A stretch of DNA of 20,215 nt from Pseudomonadota bacterium (GCA_023426505.1 JAFAAP010000181.1:1-20215), one strand, 5' to 3'; positions 1 through 6,702 are shown, counted from the first letter of the stretch. The notes: a model not told the origin generated them from the letters alone. Numbers and translations are program-made.

Positions 1-131
1 TCAGCCTCGGCGACCCGATGGTGCTGCTCCAGAGCCCGATCTCGGCGACCCTGCTGTTCATCGCGCTCATCGCCCTCGTGGCCCCCTTCGTCCTCAAGGG
101 CCTCGGCCGCTTCAAGGCGGTCGAGGACTGA
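1..131 (+). CDS. TctA-like transporter subunit, C-terminal fragment
   Basis: The last 42 codons of a gene entering from the left edge, read in the frame beginning at base 3 and ending in TGA at 129-131. The fragment reads SLGDPMVLLQSPISATLLF, then a strongly hydrophobic segment (residues about 15-31), and ends in a basic KGLGRFKAVED tail. A conserved 'Q/R-x-P-I-S-A-x-L' stretch before a last membrane helix is how the large membrane subunit (TctA) of tripartite tricarboxylate transporters usually ends. TctA works with a small membrane protein TctB and a periplasmic binding protein TctC to import carboxylates. Only the tail is visible, so the family call is tentative and the substrate cannot be given. 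Confidence 0.55.
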   Translation, partial: SLGDPMVLLQSPISATLLFIALIALVAPFVLKGLGRFKAVED

Positions 132-144
132 GGATTGCGCAATG

Positions 145-205
145 GCATCGTGGCTGGACCGCACCCGGCCACGATGCGGAAAATGTTCCGGACAGGCTTG
201 TCCGG
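145..205 (+). terminator. Tandem hairpins after the transporter gene
   Basis: Two strong stem-loops follow the TctA-like stop codon. The first has perfect 10-base arms GCATCGTGGC (145-154) and GCCACGATGC (168-177). The second has CCGGACA (188-194) and TGTCCGG (199-205) around GGCT. Neither is followed by a U-run, so they could be a weak terminator, an mRNA 3'-end stabiliser or part of the leader of the next gene. Confidence 0.4.
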
Positions 206-226
206 TCCTGGTTCAGCCCAAGTTTA

Positions 227-244
227 AACTCCATCGATGGAGTT
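227..244. promoter_or_regulatory. 18-bp perfect palindrome, candidate operator
   Basis: AACTCCATCGATGGAGTT is a perfect 18-bp palindrome ending 19 bases before the chosen start of the next gene. It overlaps a second perfect palindrome AGTTTAAACT (221-230). The tight centre cannot form a stable hairpin loop, so a dimeric DNA-binding protein is a better explanation than an RNA stem. No regulator gene adjoins it. Confidence 0.45.
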
Positions 245-263
245 GGCAGGATCGGGGCACCCC

Positions 264-560
264 ATGTCATGCCGTTCGGTTTCGCTGGCCATGACGGCCG
301 CGGCTTGGTTCCTCGGCGCGACCGGGGCGCCCGCGCATGACTGGTATCCCACCTGGTGCTGCGACGACCGGGACTGCCGGGCGCTCGCGGAGGACAGGGG
401 CGAGACGGTCACCGAGGCTCCGGACGGCTGGCATCTGTGGGACGGACGAGTGATCGGCCGGAGCTATGCCAAGATGTCTCCGGACAAGAAATTCCACCTC
501 TGCGAGGAAGGCACGACCAAGGCCATCATCTGCTTCTTCGCTCCCCTGGGCGGATCGTGA
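264..560 (+). CDS. Small exported Cys-rich HDWYP protein
   Basis: A 98-residue protein of unknown function. The N-terminus MSCRSVSLAMTAAAWFLGATGAPA is a good signal peptide with a probable cut after APA, so the mature protein would begin HDWYPTWCCDDRDCR. This HDWYP..CC...DC pattern is one I recall from small hypothetical proteins common in Hyphomicrobiales. Further Cys lie near the C-terminus (HLCEEG, AIICFF), five in the mature chain, suggesting disulfides or metal binding in the periplasm. ATG at 264 is preferred over the in-frame ATG at 237 because the latter lies inside an 18-bp palindrome and would put nine polar residues before the signal peptide. It stands alone between a rightward transporter gene and a leftward operon. 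Function unknown. Confidence 0.75.
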   Translation: MSCRSVSLAMTAAAWFLGATGAPAHDWYPTWCCDDRDCRALAEDRGETVTEAPDGWHLWDGRVIGRSYAKMSPDKKFHLCEEGTTKAIICFFAPLGGS

Positions 561-563
561 AGC

Positions 564-589
564 AAAAAAAGCCCGGCGATGCCGGGCTT
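564..589 (-). terminator. Rho-independent terminator of the DUF2059 gene
   Basis: Perfect 9-base stem AAGCCCGGC (569-577) / GCCGGGCTT (581-589) with a GAT loop. Read leftward, the stem is followed at once by a run of seven U residues (bases 564-570 are A on the top strand). It sits 27 bases past the stop of the leftward DUF2059 gene. The rightward HDWYP gene also ends here, but lacks a U-run in its direction. Confidence 0.85.
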
Positions 590-615
590 GATCATGTTGA
601 TGTGGAGGCTCCGCC

Positions 616-1116
616 TTAGTTCAGCTGATGGCCGCGTTTGCCCATCTCGGCGCGGGCGCGGATCATGACGTACTCCGACACGTTCTGGGTCCAGGTCGCC
701 AGGTCTCGCACGATGTCGTCGAGAAGGAGAGGCTGGAGCTCCACGTATTTCTTGCCGGCCGGGGTCTTGTAGAAGGCCGCGACCTCCTTGAGCTCCGCCT
801 CGCTCATGCGGGTCGCGAAGGCGCGGGCCGCGTTGTCGACCATCTTCTGCTTCTGCTGCTCGACCTCGGGGCGGAGCATCGCGGTCACCTCGTCGAGGTC
901 CTTCTTGATCTCCGGGCGGGTCACGTTCATCTGCTGCAGCTGGTTGAGCAGCGGCTCCGTCATGGCGTCGAACGAGCGGGTCATGCCGGACCCGATGGCG
1001 ACCTCGCGGGCGATGGCGAGATGGCTTTCGCTGGGCTGCGCCTGCGCGAAGGCGGGGCTCGCCAGCAGGAAGAGCGCGAAGGTCGTCGCGGCGAGGCGGG
1101 ATGAGGAACGGATCAT
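616..1116 (-). CDS. DUF2059 domain periplasmic protein
   Basis: A 166-residue exported protein. Residues 1-24 (MIRSSSRLAATTFALFLLASPAFA) form a signal peptide with an AFA cut site. The remainder is helical and charged, with the DUF2059 signature MSEAELKEVAAFYKTPAGKKY (about residues 103-123), where the 'F-Y-x-T-P-x-G-K' core is diagnostic. The molecular function of DUF2059 is not known. The gene lies 26 bases behind rpiA on the same strand, a pairing I recall from other Hyphomicrobiales, and is followed by a clear terminator at 564-589, so it is the last gene of the rpiA transcript. A GGAG ribosome site (in CTGGAGCACAACCCG before ATG) supports the start. Confidence 0.9.
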   Translation of the reverse strand: MIRSSSRLAATTFALFLLASPAFAQAQPSESHLAIAREVAIGSGMTRSFDAMTEPLLNQLQQMNVTRPEIKKDLDEVTAMLRPEVEQQKQKMVDNAARAFATRMSEAELKEVAAFYKTPAGKKYVELQPLLLDDIVRDLATWTQNVSEYVMIRARAEMGKRGHQLN

Positions 1117-1142
1117 CGGGTTGTGCTCCAGGAAGTGAGAGG

Positions 1143-1838
1143 TCAGACCTGACCGAGTTCGACGAGCCCCTCCCCGGTCGCGAGGATCGCGCCGGTGGCG
1201 AGGCCGATAAAGAGACCGTGCTCGACGACGCCGGGGATGTTGTTGAGCGTCGAGGCGAGAACGTTCGGCTTGTCGATGCGCCCGAGATTCGCATCGAGGA
1301 TATAGTGGCCGCCGTCGGTCAGGTAGGTGGACCCGTCCGCGGCCTTGCGCAGACGAAGCTCGCCTTCCAGGCCGAGGCTTTCCACGAGCTTGGTGATGGC
1401 GATCTCGGTCGCCCTCAGGCCGAACGGCACGACCTCGATCGGCAGGGGGAAGCGCCCGAGCGTCTGGACGCGCTTCGTCCCGTCCGCGATGACGATCATG
1501 CGCCGGCTGGCGGAGGCCACGATCTTCTCGCGCAGGTGCGCGCCGCCGCCGCCCTTGATGAGGCGCAGGTCCTCGTCGATCTCGTCCGCCCCGTCGATCG
1601 TGAGATCGAGCTCGGGGGTCTCGTCGAGGGTCGTCAAGGGGATGCCCTCGCGCTCGGCCTGCTCGCGCGTCGCCTCCGAGGTCGGCACGCCGACGACCTG
1701 CAGTCCTTCGCGCACGCGCTCGCCCAGGGCCGCAACGAAATGCGCCGCCGTGGAGCCGCTGCCGAGGCCGAGCTTCATGCCGTCGGTGACGAGGGCGGCC
1801 GCCCGTTCGCCTGCTGCGCGCTTGAGTGTATCGCTCAC
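1143..1838 (-). CDS. rpiA: Ribose-5-phosphate isomerase A
   Basis: A cytoplasmic enzyme interconverting ribose 5-phosphate and ribulose 5-phosphate in the non-oxidative pentose phosphate pathway. The 231-residue product has the normal family length and motifs: phosphate-binding GLGSGSTA (24-31), TIDGADEID (80-88), and KGGGGAHLREK (95-105), containing the Glu that serves as general base. The start is taken as GTG at 1838, giving N-terminus MSDTLKRAAG; an ACGAGG ribosome site lies just upstream, whereas the longer frame to 1925 adds an Arg-rich stretch unlike the family. The DUF2059 gene follows after 26 bases and an exported hypothetical gene precedes it by 120 bases on the same strand; the divergent gph lies beyond that. 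Confidence 0.95.
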   Translation of the reverse strand: MSDTLKRAAGERAAALVTDGMKLGLGSGSTAAHFVAALGERVREGLQVVGVPTSEATREQAEREGIPLTTLDETPELDLTIDGADEIDEDLRLIKGGGGAHLREKIVASASRRMIVIADGTKRVQTLGRFPLPIEVVPFGLRATEIAITKLVESLGLEGELRLRKAADGSTYLTDGGHYILDANLGRIDKPNVLASTLNNIPGVVEHGLFIGLATGAILATGEGLVELGQV

Positions 1839-1924
1839 GAAAGCCTCGTTGTTCGTTTCATGCGGGCGGGCCCGCTCCGCCCCGCCTCTAGCACGTAAGG
1901 GGCCCCGGAAGAAAGAACGTTTCA

Positions 1925-1943
1925 CCCCCTGCGAACGAGGGGG
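1925..1943 (-). terminator. GC hairpin between hypothetical gene and rpiA
   Basis: CCCCCT (1925-1930) and AGGGGG (1938-1943) can pair around a 7-base loop just past the stop of the leftward hypothetical gene. Read leftward it is followed by TGAAACGTTCTTTC, only loosely U-rich, so termination may be partial, leaving rpiA read-through possible. Confidence 0.35.
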
Positions 1944-1958
1944 AGCCGCGGCAGGATG

Positions 1959-2414
1959 CTACGGCCGCTGCGGCGACGCGCCGGTGCCCGGGCGCACCGA
2001 CGGTGTGGCTGACGGCGCCGGGGTCGCGGGGGCCGCCGGCGACGGTGTCGCCTGCGGGGTGCACACGACCCGCTCGTCGAACACGTAGCAGATGCTCATT
2101 TCGCCGGTGCGGTAGTTGACCCGAAACACGCCGCCCTCGCGCTCGTGCCGGGAGGCGACGAGCCCGTATTCGCCCGGCGTCTGAGGCCCTGCCCCCTCGC
2201 CCGAGGTAAAGCAGAGCGTCACCCCAATCGTGCCTTCTTGCAGACCATACTGGCAGGAGCTGACCTCGCCGGTGACGCGATCGATCCTATAAATCCGGTT
2301 GAGATCGGTCTGGGGCGCGGGAACGAAATCGTAGGTGGCCGCAAGCGCAGGAAAGGAGAGCCCTCCCAGCACCAGGACCGCAGAAAGACCCGCCGCAGAA
2401 CCAAAGAACCGCAT
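1959..2414 (-). CDS. Exported hypothetical protein with Pro/Ala-rich tail
   Basis: A 151-residue protein of unknown function. MRFFGSAAGLSAVLVLGGLSFPALA is a signal peptide, probably cut before ATYDF. The middle contains two similar phrases, 'NRIYRIDRVTGEVSSCQYG' and 'GGVFRVNYRTGEMSICYVF' (mature residues about 18-36 and 68-86). Each has the form [IV]-[YF]-R-[IV]-[DN]-x-x-T-G-E-[VM]-S-x-C, so the protein looks like an internal duplication. The last 35 residues are a Pro/Ala/Thr-rich low-complexity tail. ATG at 2414 is chosen over ATGs at 2426 and 2456 because it alone has a well-spaced ribosome site (TGGAGTTTTGG before ATG). It is divergent from gph across 90 bases and precedes rpiA on the same strand. 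Confidence 0.75.
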   Translation of the reverse strand: MRFFGSAAGLSAVLVLGGLSFPALAATYDFVPAPQTDLNRIYRIDRVTGEVSSCQYGLQEGTIGVTLCFTSGEGAGPQTPGEYGLVASRHEREGGVFRVNYRTGEMSICYVFDERVVCTPQATPSPAAPATPAPSATPSVRPGTGASPQRP

Positions 2415-2437
2415 CCAAAACTCCATCTGGTAAGATC

Positions 2438-2476
2438 GAATCAACCTAAACACCATAGCATCGTGGTGCGTGATTC
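2438..2476. promoter_or_regulatory. Divergent promoter region with nested inverted repeats
   Basis: The 90-base gap between the leftward hypothetical gene and gph must hold both promoters. It contains two nested dyads: GAATCA (2438-2443) / TGATTC (2471-2476), and CACCA (2451-2455) / TGGTG (2464-2468). They do not share an exact centre. I could not assign convincing -35/-10 boxes. Confidence 0.25.
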
Positions 2477-2504
2477 CCTTGCCCTCAGCAGGTAGCCGAC
2501 CTTC

Positions 2505-3194
2505 ATGGCCATTCATACCCCACCCGTCGCCGTCTTCGATCTGGATGGAACGCTGGCCGACACGGCCGTCGACCTCGTCGGCACCCTCAACATGATTCTC
2601 GACCGGGAGGGCCTCGCTCCCCTGCCGGTGGACGATGCCCGCGACATGATCGGCGCCGGGGCGCGGGCCCTGATCCAGCGCGGCTTCGAGGCCGCCGGCA
2701 AGGAGCTGGCGCCCGCCTACCTGGATGATCTCTTTCGTCAGTTCATGATCCATTACGGCGAGAACATCTGCGTCAAGACGCGTCTCTTCCCCGGCGTCAG
2801 GACGGCGCTGCGGCGGCTCGATGCCGCAGGCTTCCTGCTGGCGGTCTGCACCAACAAGGTGGAGGAGCATTCGGTGAAGCTGCTCGATGCGCTCGGCGTG
2901 AGCCACCTCTTCGCGGCCAATTGCGGCCGGGACACCTTCCCGTACTTCAAGCCGGACCCGCGCCACCTGACCATGACGATCGAGCGCGCGGGCGGGCATC
3001 CTGGCCGGGCCGTGATGATCGGGGATTCGCGTACCGACATCGTGACGGCCCAGAACGCCCGCATCCCGTGCATCGCCGTGCCCTTCGGCTACACCGACGT
3101 GCCGGTCGAGGAACTCGGGCCCGATCTCGTGATCGAGCATTTCGACGAGCTCTTCGCCGCGGTGGAGAACGTGCTGAAGCCGATGGCCGCGTGA
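2505..3194 (+). CDS. gph: Phosphoglycolate phosphatase (HAD family)
   Basis: A 229-residue cytoplasmic HAD-superfamily phosphatase, most like Gph, which hydrolyses 2-phosphoglycolate from DNA repair or from Rubisco oxygenation. All HAD motifs are present: motif I FDLDGTLAD with nucleophile Asp12 and acid Asp14, motif II Thr in VCTNK (about 115), the motif III Lys in YFKPDP (about 149), and motif IV MIGDSRTDI (about 172-180). A helical cap lies between motifs I and II (about 20-90). Length matches the family. The nearby rpiA gives a sugar-phosphate context. Phosphatases of this family overlap in substrates, so activity on phosphoglycolate is inferred from similarity. Confidence 0.88.
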   Translation: MAIHTPPVAVFDLDGTLADTAVDLVGTLNMILDREGLAPLPVDDARDMIGAGARALIQRGFEAAGKELAPAYLDDLFRQFMIHYGENICVKTRLFPGVRTALRRLDAAGFLLAVCTNKVEEHSVKLLDALGVSHLFAANCGRDTFPYFKPDPRHLTMTIERAGGHPGRAVMIGDSRTDIVTAQNARIPCIAVPFGYTDVPVEELGPDLVIEHFDELFAAVENVLKPMAA

Positions 3195-3197
3195 CAG

Positions 3198-3215
3198 GCG
3201 CGGCCGAAGCCGCGC
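3198..3215 (+). terminator. GC hairpin after gph
   Basis: GCGCGGC (3198-3204) and GCCGCGC (3209-3215) pair around a stable CGAA tetraloop four bases past the gph stop. There is no U-run, so this is a weak terminator or a 3'-end stabiliser. Confidence 0.35.
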
Positions 3216-3262
3216 TCCAAGCCGGAACACGAAAATGTGAAGCTGATCCGTCAGGAAGAAAA

Positions 3263-3337
3263 TGGTGGGCGCGACAGGGATTGAACCTGTGACCCTTCGC
3301 GTGTGAAGCGAATGCTCTCCCGCTGAGCTACGCGCCC
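3263..3337 (-). tRNA. tRNA-Val (anticodon CAC)
   Basis: A 75-base leftward tRNA. The acceptor stem is GGGCGCG (5' end at 3337) with CGCGCCC, followed by discriminator A and an encoded CCA (3263-3265). The D-arm has GCTC...GAGC. The anticodon stem TTCGC/GCGAA encloses the loop TTCACAC, which places CAC at positions 34-36 and so reads valine GUG. The T-arm is ACAGG-TTCAATC-CCTGT. GUG is a favoured Val codon in this GC-rich genome. No integrase or duplicated 3' end is next to it. Confidence 0.97.
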
Positions 3338-3348
3338 TGACCAGCGCC

Positions 3349-3377
3349 TTCTAGAGTCGTTAAACCCCTGACGTCAA
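3349..3377 (-). promoter_or_regulatory. Housekeeping sigma promoter of tRNA-Val
   Basis: On the bottom strand TTGACG (3377-3372, preceded by C to give CTTGAC) is separated by exactly 17 bases from CTAGAA (3354-3349). The -10 box ends 11 bases before the mature tRNA 5' end. CTTGAC is the usual -35 box of strong alphaproteobacterial promoters. Confidence 0.75.
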
Positions 3378-3394
3378 GCCAAAGAATCCGAAAC

Positions 3395-3418
3395 CGCCCG
3401 GACAAAACGATCCGGGCG
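3395..3418. repeat. Inverted repeat between tRNA and transpeptidase genes
   Basis: CGCCCGGA (3395-3402) and TCCGGGCG (3411-3418) are perfect 8-base arms around CAAAACGA. The element lies upstream of both divergent genes and has no U-run on either side. It could be an operator, a leader stem or a minor intergenic palindrome. Confidence 0.35.
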
Positions 3419-3585
3419 CCGAATGTGGCACCGGGGCCTTAACGGGCCGGTTACTGTGTGGCGAAAACATGGCCGCGACCGCCTAGGATTCTATTACGAA
3501 ATCCATATAAGGCTTGGATCCTAACCGCGGCTGTTGCGTTTAAAGATCACCAACCCGCACCAAACTGGTTTTTTCCGAGGCAATT

Positions 3586-4170
3586 ATGGGACGCACTCTC
3601 GCTGCCCTCTCCGGGCTCGCCTGCACCTTCGCCGTCCTGGCGACGCCGGCCTCCGCCTTCACGGCGGTCGATCCCCTCACCCGTCAGCCCCTCTACAGCG
3701 TCGACGAGTCGCTGAAGGCCCAGGCCATCGCTCCGCAGCGGCAGGTGGTCTCCTTCGACGGGCGCTACGCCCCCGGCACCATCGTGGTGTCGACCAGCGA
3801 GCGGAAGCTCTACTACGTGCTCGGCAACGGCCAGGCGATGCAGTACGGGGTCGGCGTCGGCCGCCCCGGCTTTACCTGGGCCGGCACCCACTCCGTCACG
3901 ATGAAGCGCGAATGGCCCGACTGGCGTCCGCCGGCCGAGATGCTCAAGCGCCGTCCTGACCTGCCGCGCTACATGAAGGGCGGCCCGGACAACCCGCTCG
4001 GCGCCCGCGCCCTCTACATCGGCAGCACCATCTACCGCATCCACGGCTCGAACGAGCCGGAGACCATCGGCGAGGCCGTCTCCTCGGGCTGCATCCGCAT
4101 GACCAACGAGGACGTGGTGGACCTCTACAACCGCGCCAAGGTCGGCGCCCGCGTGGTGGTTCAGCGCTGA
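3586..4170 (+). CDS. L,D-transpeptidase (YkuD/ErfK family)
   Basis: A 194-residue periplasmic cell-wall enzyme. MGRTLAALSGLACTFAVLATPASA is a signal peptide cut before FTAVDP. The YkuD catalytic domain spans about residues 60-193. The active-site signature is complete: His153 in IHGSNEP and nucleophilic Cys169 in SSGCIRM, with the usual spacing. Enzymes of this family form 3-3 cross-links in peptidoglycan or attach proteins to it; which one applies cannot be told here. A GAGG ribosome site lies eight bases before ATG 3586. The gene appears to be its own transcription unit: the tRNA upstream is divergent, and a terminator follows at 4198-4224. Hyphomicrobiales usually carry many paralogues of this type. 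Confidence 0.92.
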   Translation: MGRTLAALSGLACTFAVLATPASAFTAVDPLTRQPLYSVDESLKAQAIAPQRQVVSFDGRYAPGTIVVSTSERKLYYVLGNGQAMQYGVGVGRPGFTWAGTHSVTMKREWPDWRPPAEMLKRRPDLPRYMKGGPDNPLGARALYIGSTIYRIHGSNEPETIGEAVSSGCIRMTNEDVVDLYNRAKVGARVVVQR

Positions 4171-4197
4171 CGCCCGGCTTAGCTTAAAGCCTTCGCG

Positions 4198-4224
4198 ATG
4201 GCCGCACGTGCTGCGGCCATTTTC
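4198..4224 (+). terminator. Rho-independent terminator of the transpeptidase gene
   Basis: Perfect 9-base stem ATGGCCGCA (4198-4206) / TGCGGCCAT (4212-4220) with a CGTGC loop, followed by a short U-run (TTTCGTT from 4221), 27 bases after the stop codon. Confidence 0.75.
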
Positions 4225-4288
4225 GTTGCCGAGCAAAGGACTGGATCCCCTTCCCGGCCTTGCGGGCCGCCGGGGACGCCACGGCGTC

Positions 4289-4651
4289 TCACCGCCTCTC
4301 CCGCGACAGCCCCTTCGCGGCAAGCTCGTCGAGATAGGCCTGCCAGCGCTCCGCCTGCTCGCTGCCGAGGCGGTACAGGTAGTCCCAGCCGTAGATGCCC
4401 GTGTCGTGCATGTCGTCGAAGACCAGCTTCACGGCGTAGTTGCCGATCGGCTCGACGCCGATGATCTCCACGTTCCGCTTTCCCGGCACCGTCTTGCGCT
4501 CGGCCGGGCTGTGCCCCTGCACCTCGGCCGAGGGGCTCGTGACGCGCAGGTACTCCGCCGGCAGGTGAAAGGCCGCGCCGTCGTCGAACACGATGCTCAG
4601 GGTCCGCTTGTCCTTGGCAAGGCGGAGTTCGGTGGGCCAGCGCTCGGACAT
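4289..4651 (-). CDS. DUF971 / GBBH-like N-terminal domain protein
   Basis: A 120-residue stand-alone copy of the domain found at the N-terminus of gamma-butyrobetaine hydroxylase. Diagnostic phrases are all present: WPTELRLAKDKRTLSIVFDD (5-24), LPAEYLRVTSPSAEVQGH (30-47), VEPIGNYAVKLVFDDMHDTG (66-85) and IYGWDYLYRLG. In the hydroxylases this domain can bind zinc, but the Cys/His ligands are not evident here. Stand-alone versions are small cytoplasmic proteins without an assigned reaction; some genomes place them beside Fe-S or molybdenum cofactor genes. Here it is divergent from moaA with 102 bases between, which makes a role tied to cofactor assembly possible but unproven. Confidence 0.88.
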   Translation of the reverse strand: MSERWPTELRLAKDKRTLSIVFDDGAAFHLPAEYLRVTSPSAEVQGHSPAERKTVPGKRNVEIIGVEPIGNYAVKLVFDDMHDTGIYGWDYLYRLGSEQAERWQAYLDELAAKGLSRERR

Positions 4652-4682
4652 GGTGGAGAATCCTCGTAACGTCAGGGATGAT

Positions 4683-4711
4683 TTGACGATAGCTGCGGGA
4701 GAACTAACTTT
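4683..4711 (+). promoter_or_regulatory. Candidate moaA promoter
   Basis: TTGACG (4683-4688), a 17-base spacer, then AACTTT (4706-4711). The -35 box is good and the -10 box poor. An inverted repeat CGGGAG (4696-4701) / CTCCCG (4720-4725) overlaps it and could be an operator. I see no molybdenum-cofactor riboswitch in this short gap. Confidence 0.35.
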
Positions 4712-4753
4712 AAGGCAAGCTCCCGGACGCTTGGCGACAAGGATGGCTCAAGA

Positions 4754-5791
4754 ATGCAGGGACCTGCGATCCCGTTGACGACCCCCGGCGCTGACGCCCC
4801 CCTGCTCGACCCCTTCGGCCGGGCGATCACCTACCTGCGCGTCTCGGTGACGGACCGCTGCGATTTCCGCTGCGTCTACTGCATGTCCGAGGACATGGCC
4901 TTCCTGCCCAAGCGCGACCTGCTGACCCTCGAGGAGCTCGACCGCATCTGCTCGACCTTCGTCAGGCAGGGTGTCCGCAAGCTGCGCATCACCGGCGGCG
5001 AGCCGCTGGTGCGGCGGGACATCATGACCCTGTTCCGCTCGCTGGCGCGGCATCTCGATTCCGGGGCGCTCGACGAGCTCACCGTCACGACCAACGGCTC
5101 CCAGCTTGCCCGTCACGCGGCGGAGCTCGCCGCCTGCGGCGTCAGGCGGGTCAACGTCTCCCTGGACACCCTCGACCCCGACAAGTTCCGCCGCATCACG
5201 CGCTGGGGCGAGCTGTCGAAGGTCATGGCCGGGATCGATGCGGCGCAGGGAGCCGGCCTCAAGGTCAAGATCAACGCCGTGGCGCTCAAAGGTGTGAACG
5301 AGGACGAGATCGAGCCCATGATGCGCTGGGCGCACGGGCGCGACATGGACCTGACGCTCATCGAGGTGATGCCGCTCGGCGAGATCGAGGTGCAGCGCGT
5401 CGACCAATTCCTGCCGCTCTCCATGGTGCGCGCCCGGCTCGCGGCGAGCTACACCCTGGAGGATCTGGCAGAGCGAACCGGCGGACCGGCCCGCTACGTG
5501 AGGGTGAAGGAGACCGGCGGCAAGGTCGGCTTCATCACGCCGATGACCCACAATTTCTGCGAAAGCTGCAACCGGGTGCGGCTGACCTGCACGGGCCAGC
5601 TCTTCATGTGCCTGGGCCAGGAGGACGCCGCGGACCTGCGCACGCCGGTGAGGACATCCGAGTCCAACCAGGCCCTGGAGCAGGCGATCGTCGACGCCAT
5701 CGCCCGCAAGCCCAAGGGACACGACTTCATCATCGACCGGCGCCATTCCCGCCCGGCGGTGGGTCGCCACATGAGCATGACCGGCGGTTAA
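4754..5791 (+). CDS. moaA: GTP 3',8-cyclase MoaA
   Basis: A 345-residue radical SAM enzyme that, with MoaC, turns GTP into cyclic pyranopterin monophosphate, the first step of molybdopterin synthesis. The N-terminal radical SAM cluster motif CDFRCVYC gives Cys36, Cys40 and Cys43. SAM-binding ITGGEPL follows (about 80-86). The C-terminal substrate-binding [4Fe-4S] site has the CX2CX13C pattern (CESC...C in the phrase NFCESCNRVRLTC to LFMCLG). The chain ends in the conserved Gly-Gly needed for activity. No other mo-cofactor gene is in the window. The ribosome site before ATG 4754 is weak, but the N-terminus matches the family. Confidence 0.97.
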   Translation: MQGPAIPLTTPGADAPLLDPFGRAITYLRVSVTDRCDFRCVYCMSEDMAFLPKRDLLTLEELDRICSTFVRQGVRKLRITGGEPLVRRDIMTLFRSLARHLDSGALDELTVTTNGSQLARHAAELAACGVRRVNVSLDTLDPDKFRRITRWGELSKVMAGIDAAQGAGLKVKINAVALKGVNEDEIEPMMRWAHGRDMDLTLIEVMPLGEIEVQRVDQFLPLSMVRARLAASYTLEDLAERTGGPARYVRVKETGGKVGFITPMTHNFCESCNRVRLTCTGQLFMCLGQEDAADLRTPVRTSESNQALEQAIVDAIARKPKGHDFIIDRRHSRPAVGRHMSMTGG

Positions 5792-5841
5792 GCTTTCCGG
5801 AACGAAATCCCACGCGCCAAAGCAACTCAGCCGTTCGGACG

Positions 5842-5870
5842 TTGACTGTACAACGCTTTCACGGAATATC
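5842..5870 (+). promoter_or_regulatory. Candidate promoter of the binding-protein gene
   Basis: TTGACT (5842-5847), a 17-base spacer, AATATC (5865-5870), and the start codon 20 bases later, predicting a very short leader. It lies in the 98-base gap after moaA and suggests independent transcription. Confidence 0.5.
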
Positions 5871-5889
5871 GACTCGGATTACCTGGGCG

Positions 5890-6684
5890 ATGAACGTGAA
5901 CCTGCTGAGTATCTGGCGCAAACTGGGACTGATCGCGGCACTGGCCGTCGGGCTTTCGTCCGCTCTTCCCGTTGCGGCGCAGGACAAGCCGGTGATCCGC
6001 GTCGCCGTCGAAGGCGCCTATCCGCCCTTCAACTATCTCGACCAGAACAACGAGCTCCAGGGCTTCGAGGTCGATCTGCTGAAAGCCCTCTGCGACGCGA
6101 TGAAGGCTGAATGCGTGCCGACCGTCCACCAGTGGGACGGGATCGTGCAGGGGCTCCTGAAGAAGGAGTACGATGCGGTCATGTCGTCCCTCGAAATCAC
6201 CGAGCGGCGGCAGAAGCGGATCGCCTTCACCAATCCCTATTACCGCATCCCGGCGATCTTCATCGGCCTCAAGGAGATGCCGGCCGGCAACGTCACGCCC
6301 CAGGCCCTGGCCGAGAAGCGCATCGGCACCGCCGACCGCAGCGACCACGAGACCTACCTCAAGGAGTTCTACAAGGATTCCGAGATCGAACTGTACGGCA
6401 AAACCGAGGAGGCCAATCTCGACCTCCTGGTCGGCCGGCTCGACGCCGTGTTCGGCGACAAGCGCTTCCTGACCAAGTTCCTGGAATCCCGCGAGGGCGG
6501 CTGCTGCCACATCCTCGGCGACTCGCCGGCGAACCCGGCCTACCGGCACCAGTCCTACGGCGTCGGCCTGCGCAAGGAGGACGCGGCCCTGAAGGACCGC
6601 TTCAACGCGGCCATCACCCAGGTCATGGCGGACGGCACCTACGACCGCATCCGGGCCAAGTATTTTTCCTTCGACATCAAGTAG
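5890..6684 (+). CDS. Amino-acid ABC transporter substrate-binding protein
   Basis: A 264-residue periplasmic solute-binding protein of the polar amino acid group (SBP family 3). A signal peptide covers about residues 1-31 and ends ALPVAAQ. The mature start VIRVAVEGAYPPFNYLDQNN is the standard family opening, followed by GFEVDLLKALC, DAVMSSLEITERRQKRI with 'FTNPYY', and the closing phrase ADGTYDRIRAKYF. Known members bind lysine/arginine/ornithine, histidine or glutamine. No permease or ATPase gene adjoins it: moaA lies upstream and a dehydrogenase downstream. It may therefore serve a transporter encoded elsewhere. ATG 5890 is chosen because the family signal peptide begins there, although its ribosome site is weak. 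Confidence 0.9.
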   Translation: MNVNLLSIWRKLGLIAALAVGLSSALPVAAQDKPVIRVAVEGAYPPFNYLDQNNELQGFEVDLLKALCDAMKAECVPTVHQWDGIVQGLLKKEYDAVMSSLEITERRQKRIAFTNPYYRIPAIFIGLKEMPAGNVTPQALAEKRIGTADRSDHETYLKEFYKDSEIELYGKTEEANLDLLVGRLDAVFGDKRFLTKFLESREGGCCHILGDSPANPAYRHQSYGVGLRKEDAALKDRFNAAITQVMADGTYDRIRAKYFSFDIK

Positions 6685-6702
6685 AGCGTCGCGCGGGAAA
6701 GC

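Noticed and set aside
464..1294. A 276-codon leftward frame across the DUF2059 gene
   Set aside because: It overlaps a recognisable DUF2059 protein in another frame and crosses the terminator; Arg/Pro-rich shadow.
3263..3337. tRNA-Val as an integration site for a genomic island
   Set aside because: No integrase, no duplicated tRNA 3' end, and ordinary housekeeping genes on both sides.
4748..5770. A 340-codon open frame opposite moaA
   Set aside because: moaA is unmistakable on the other strand; the antisense frame has shadow composition (His, Arg, Gly, Val) and no ribosome site.
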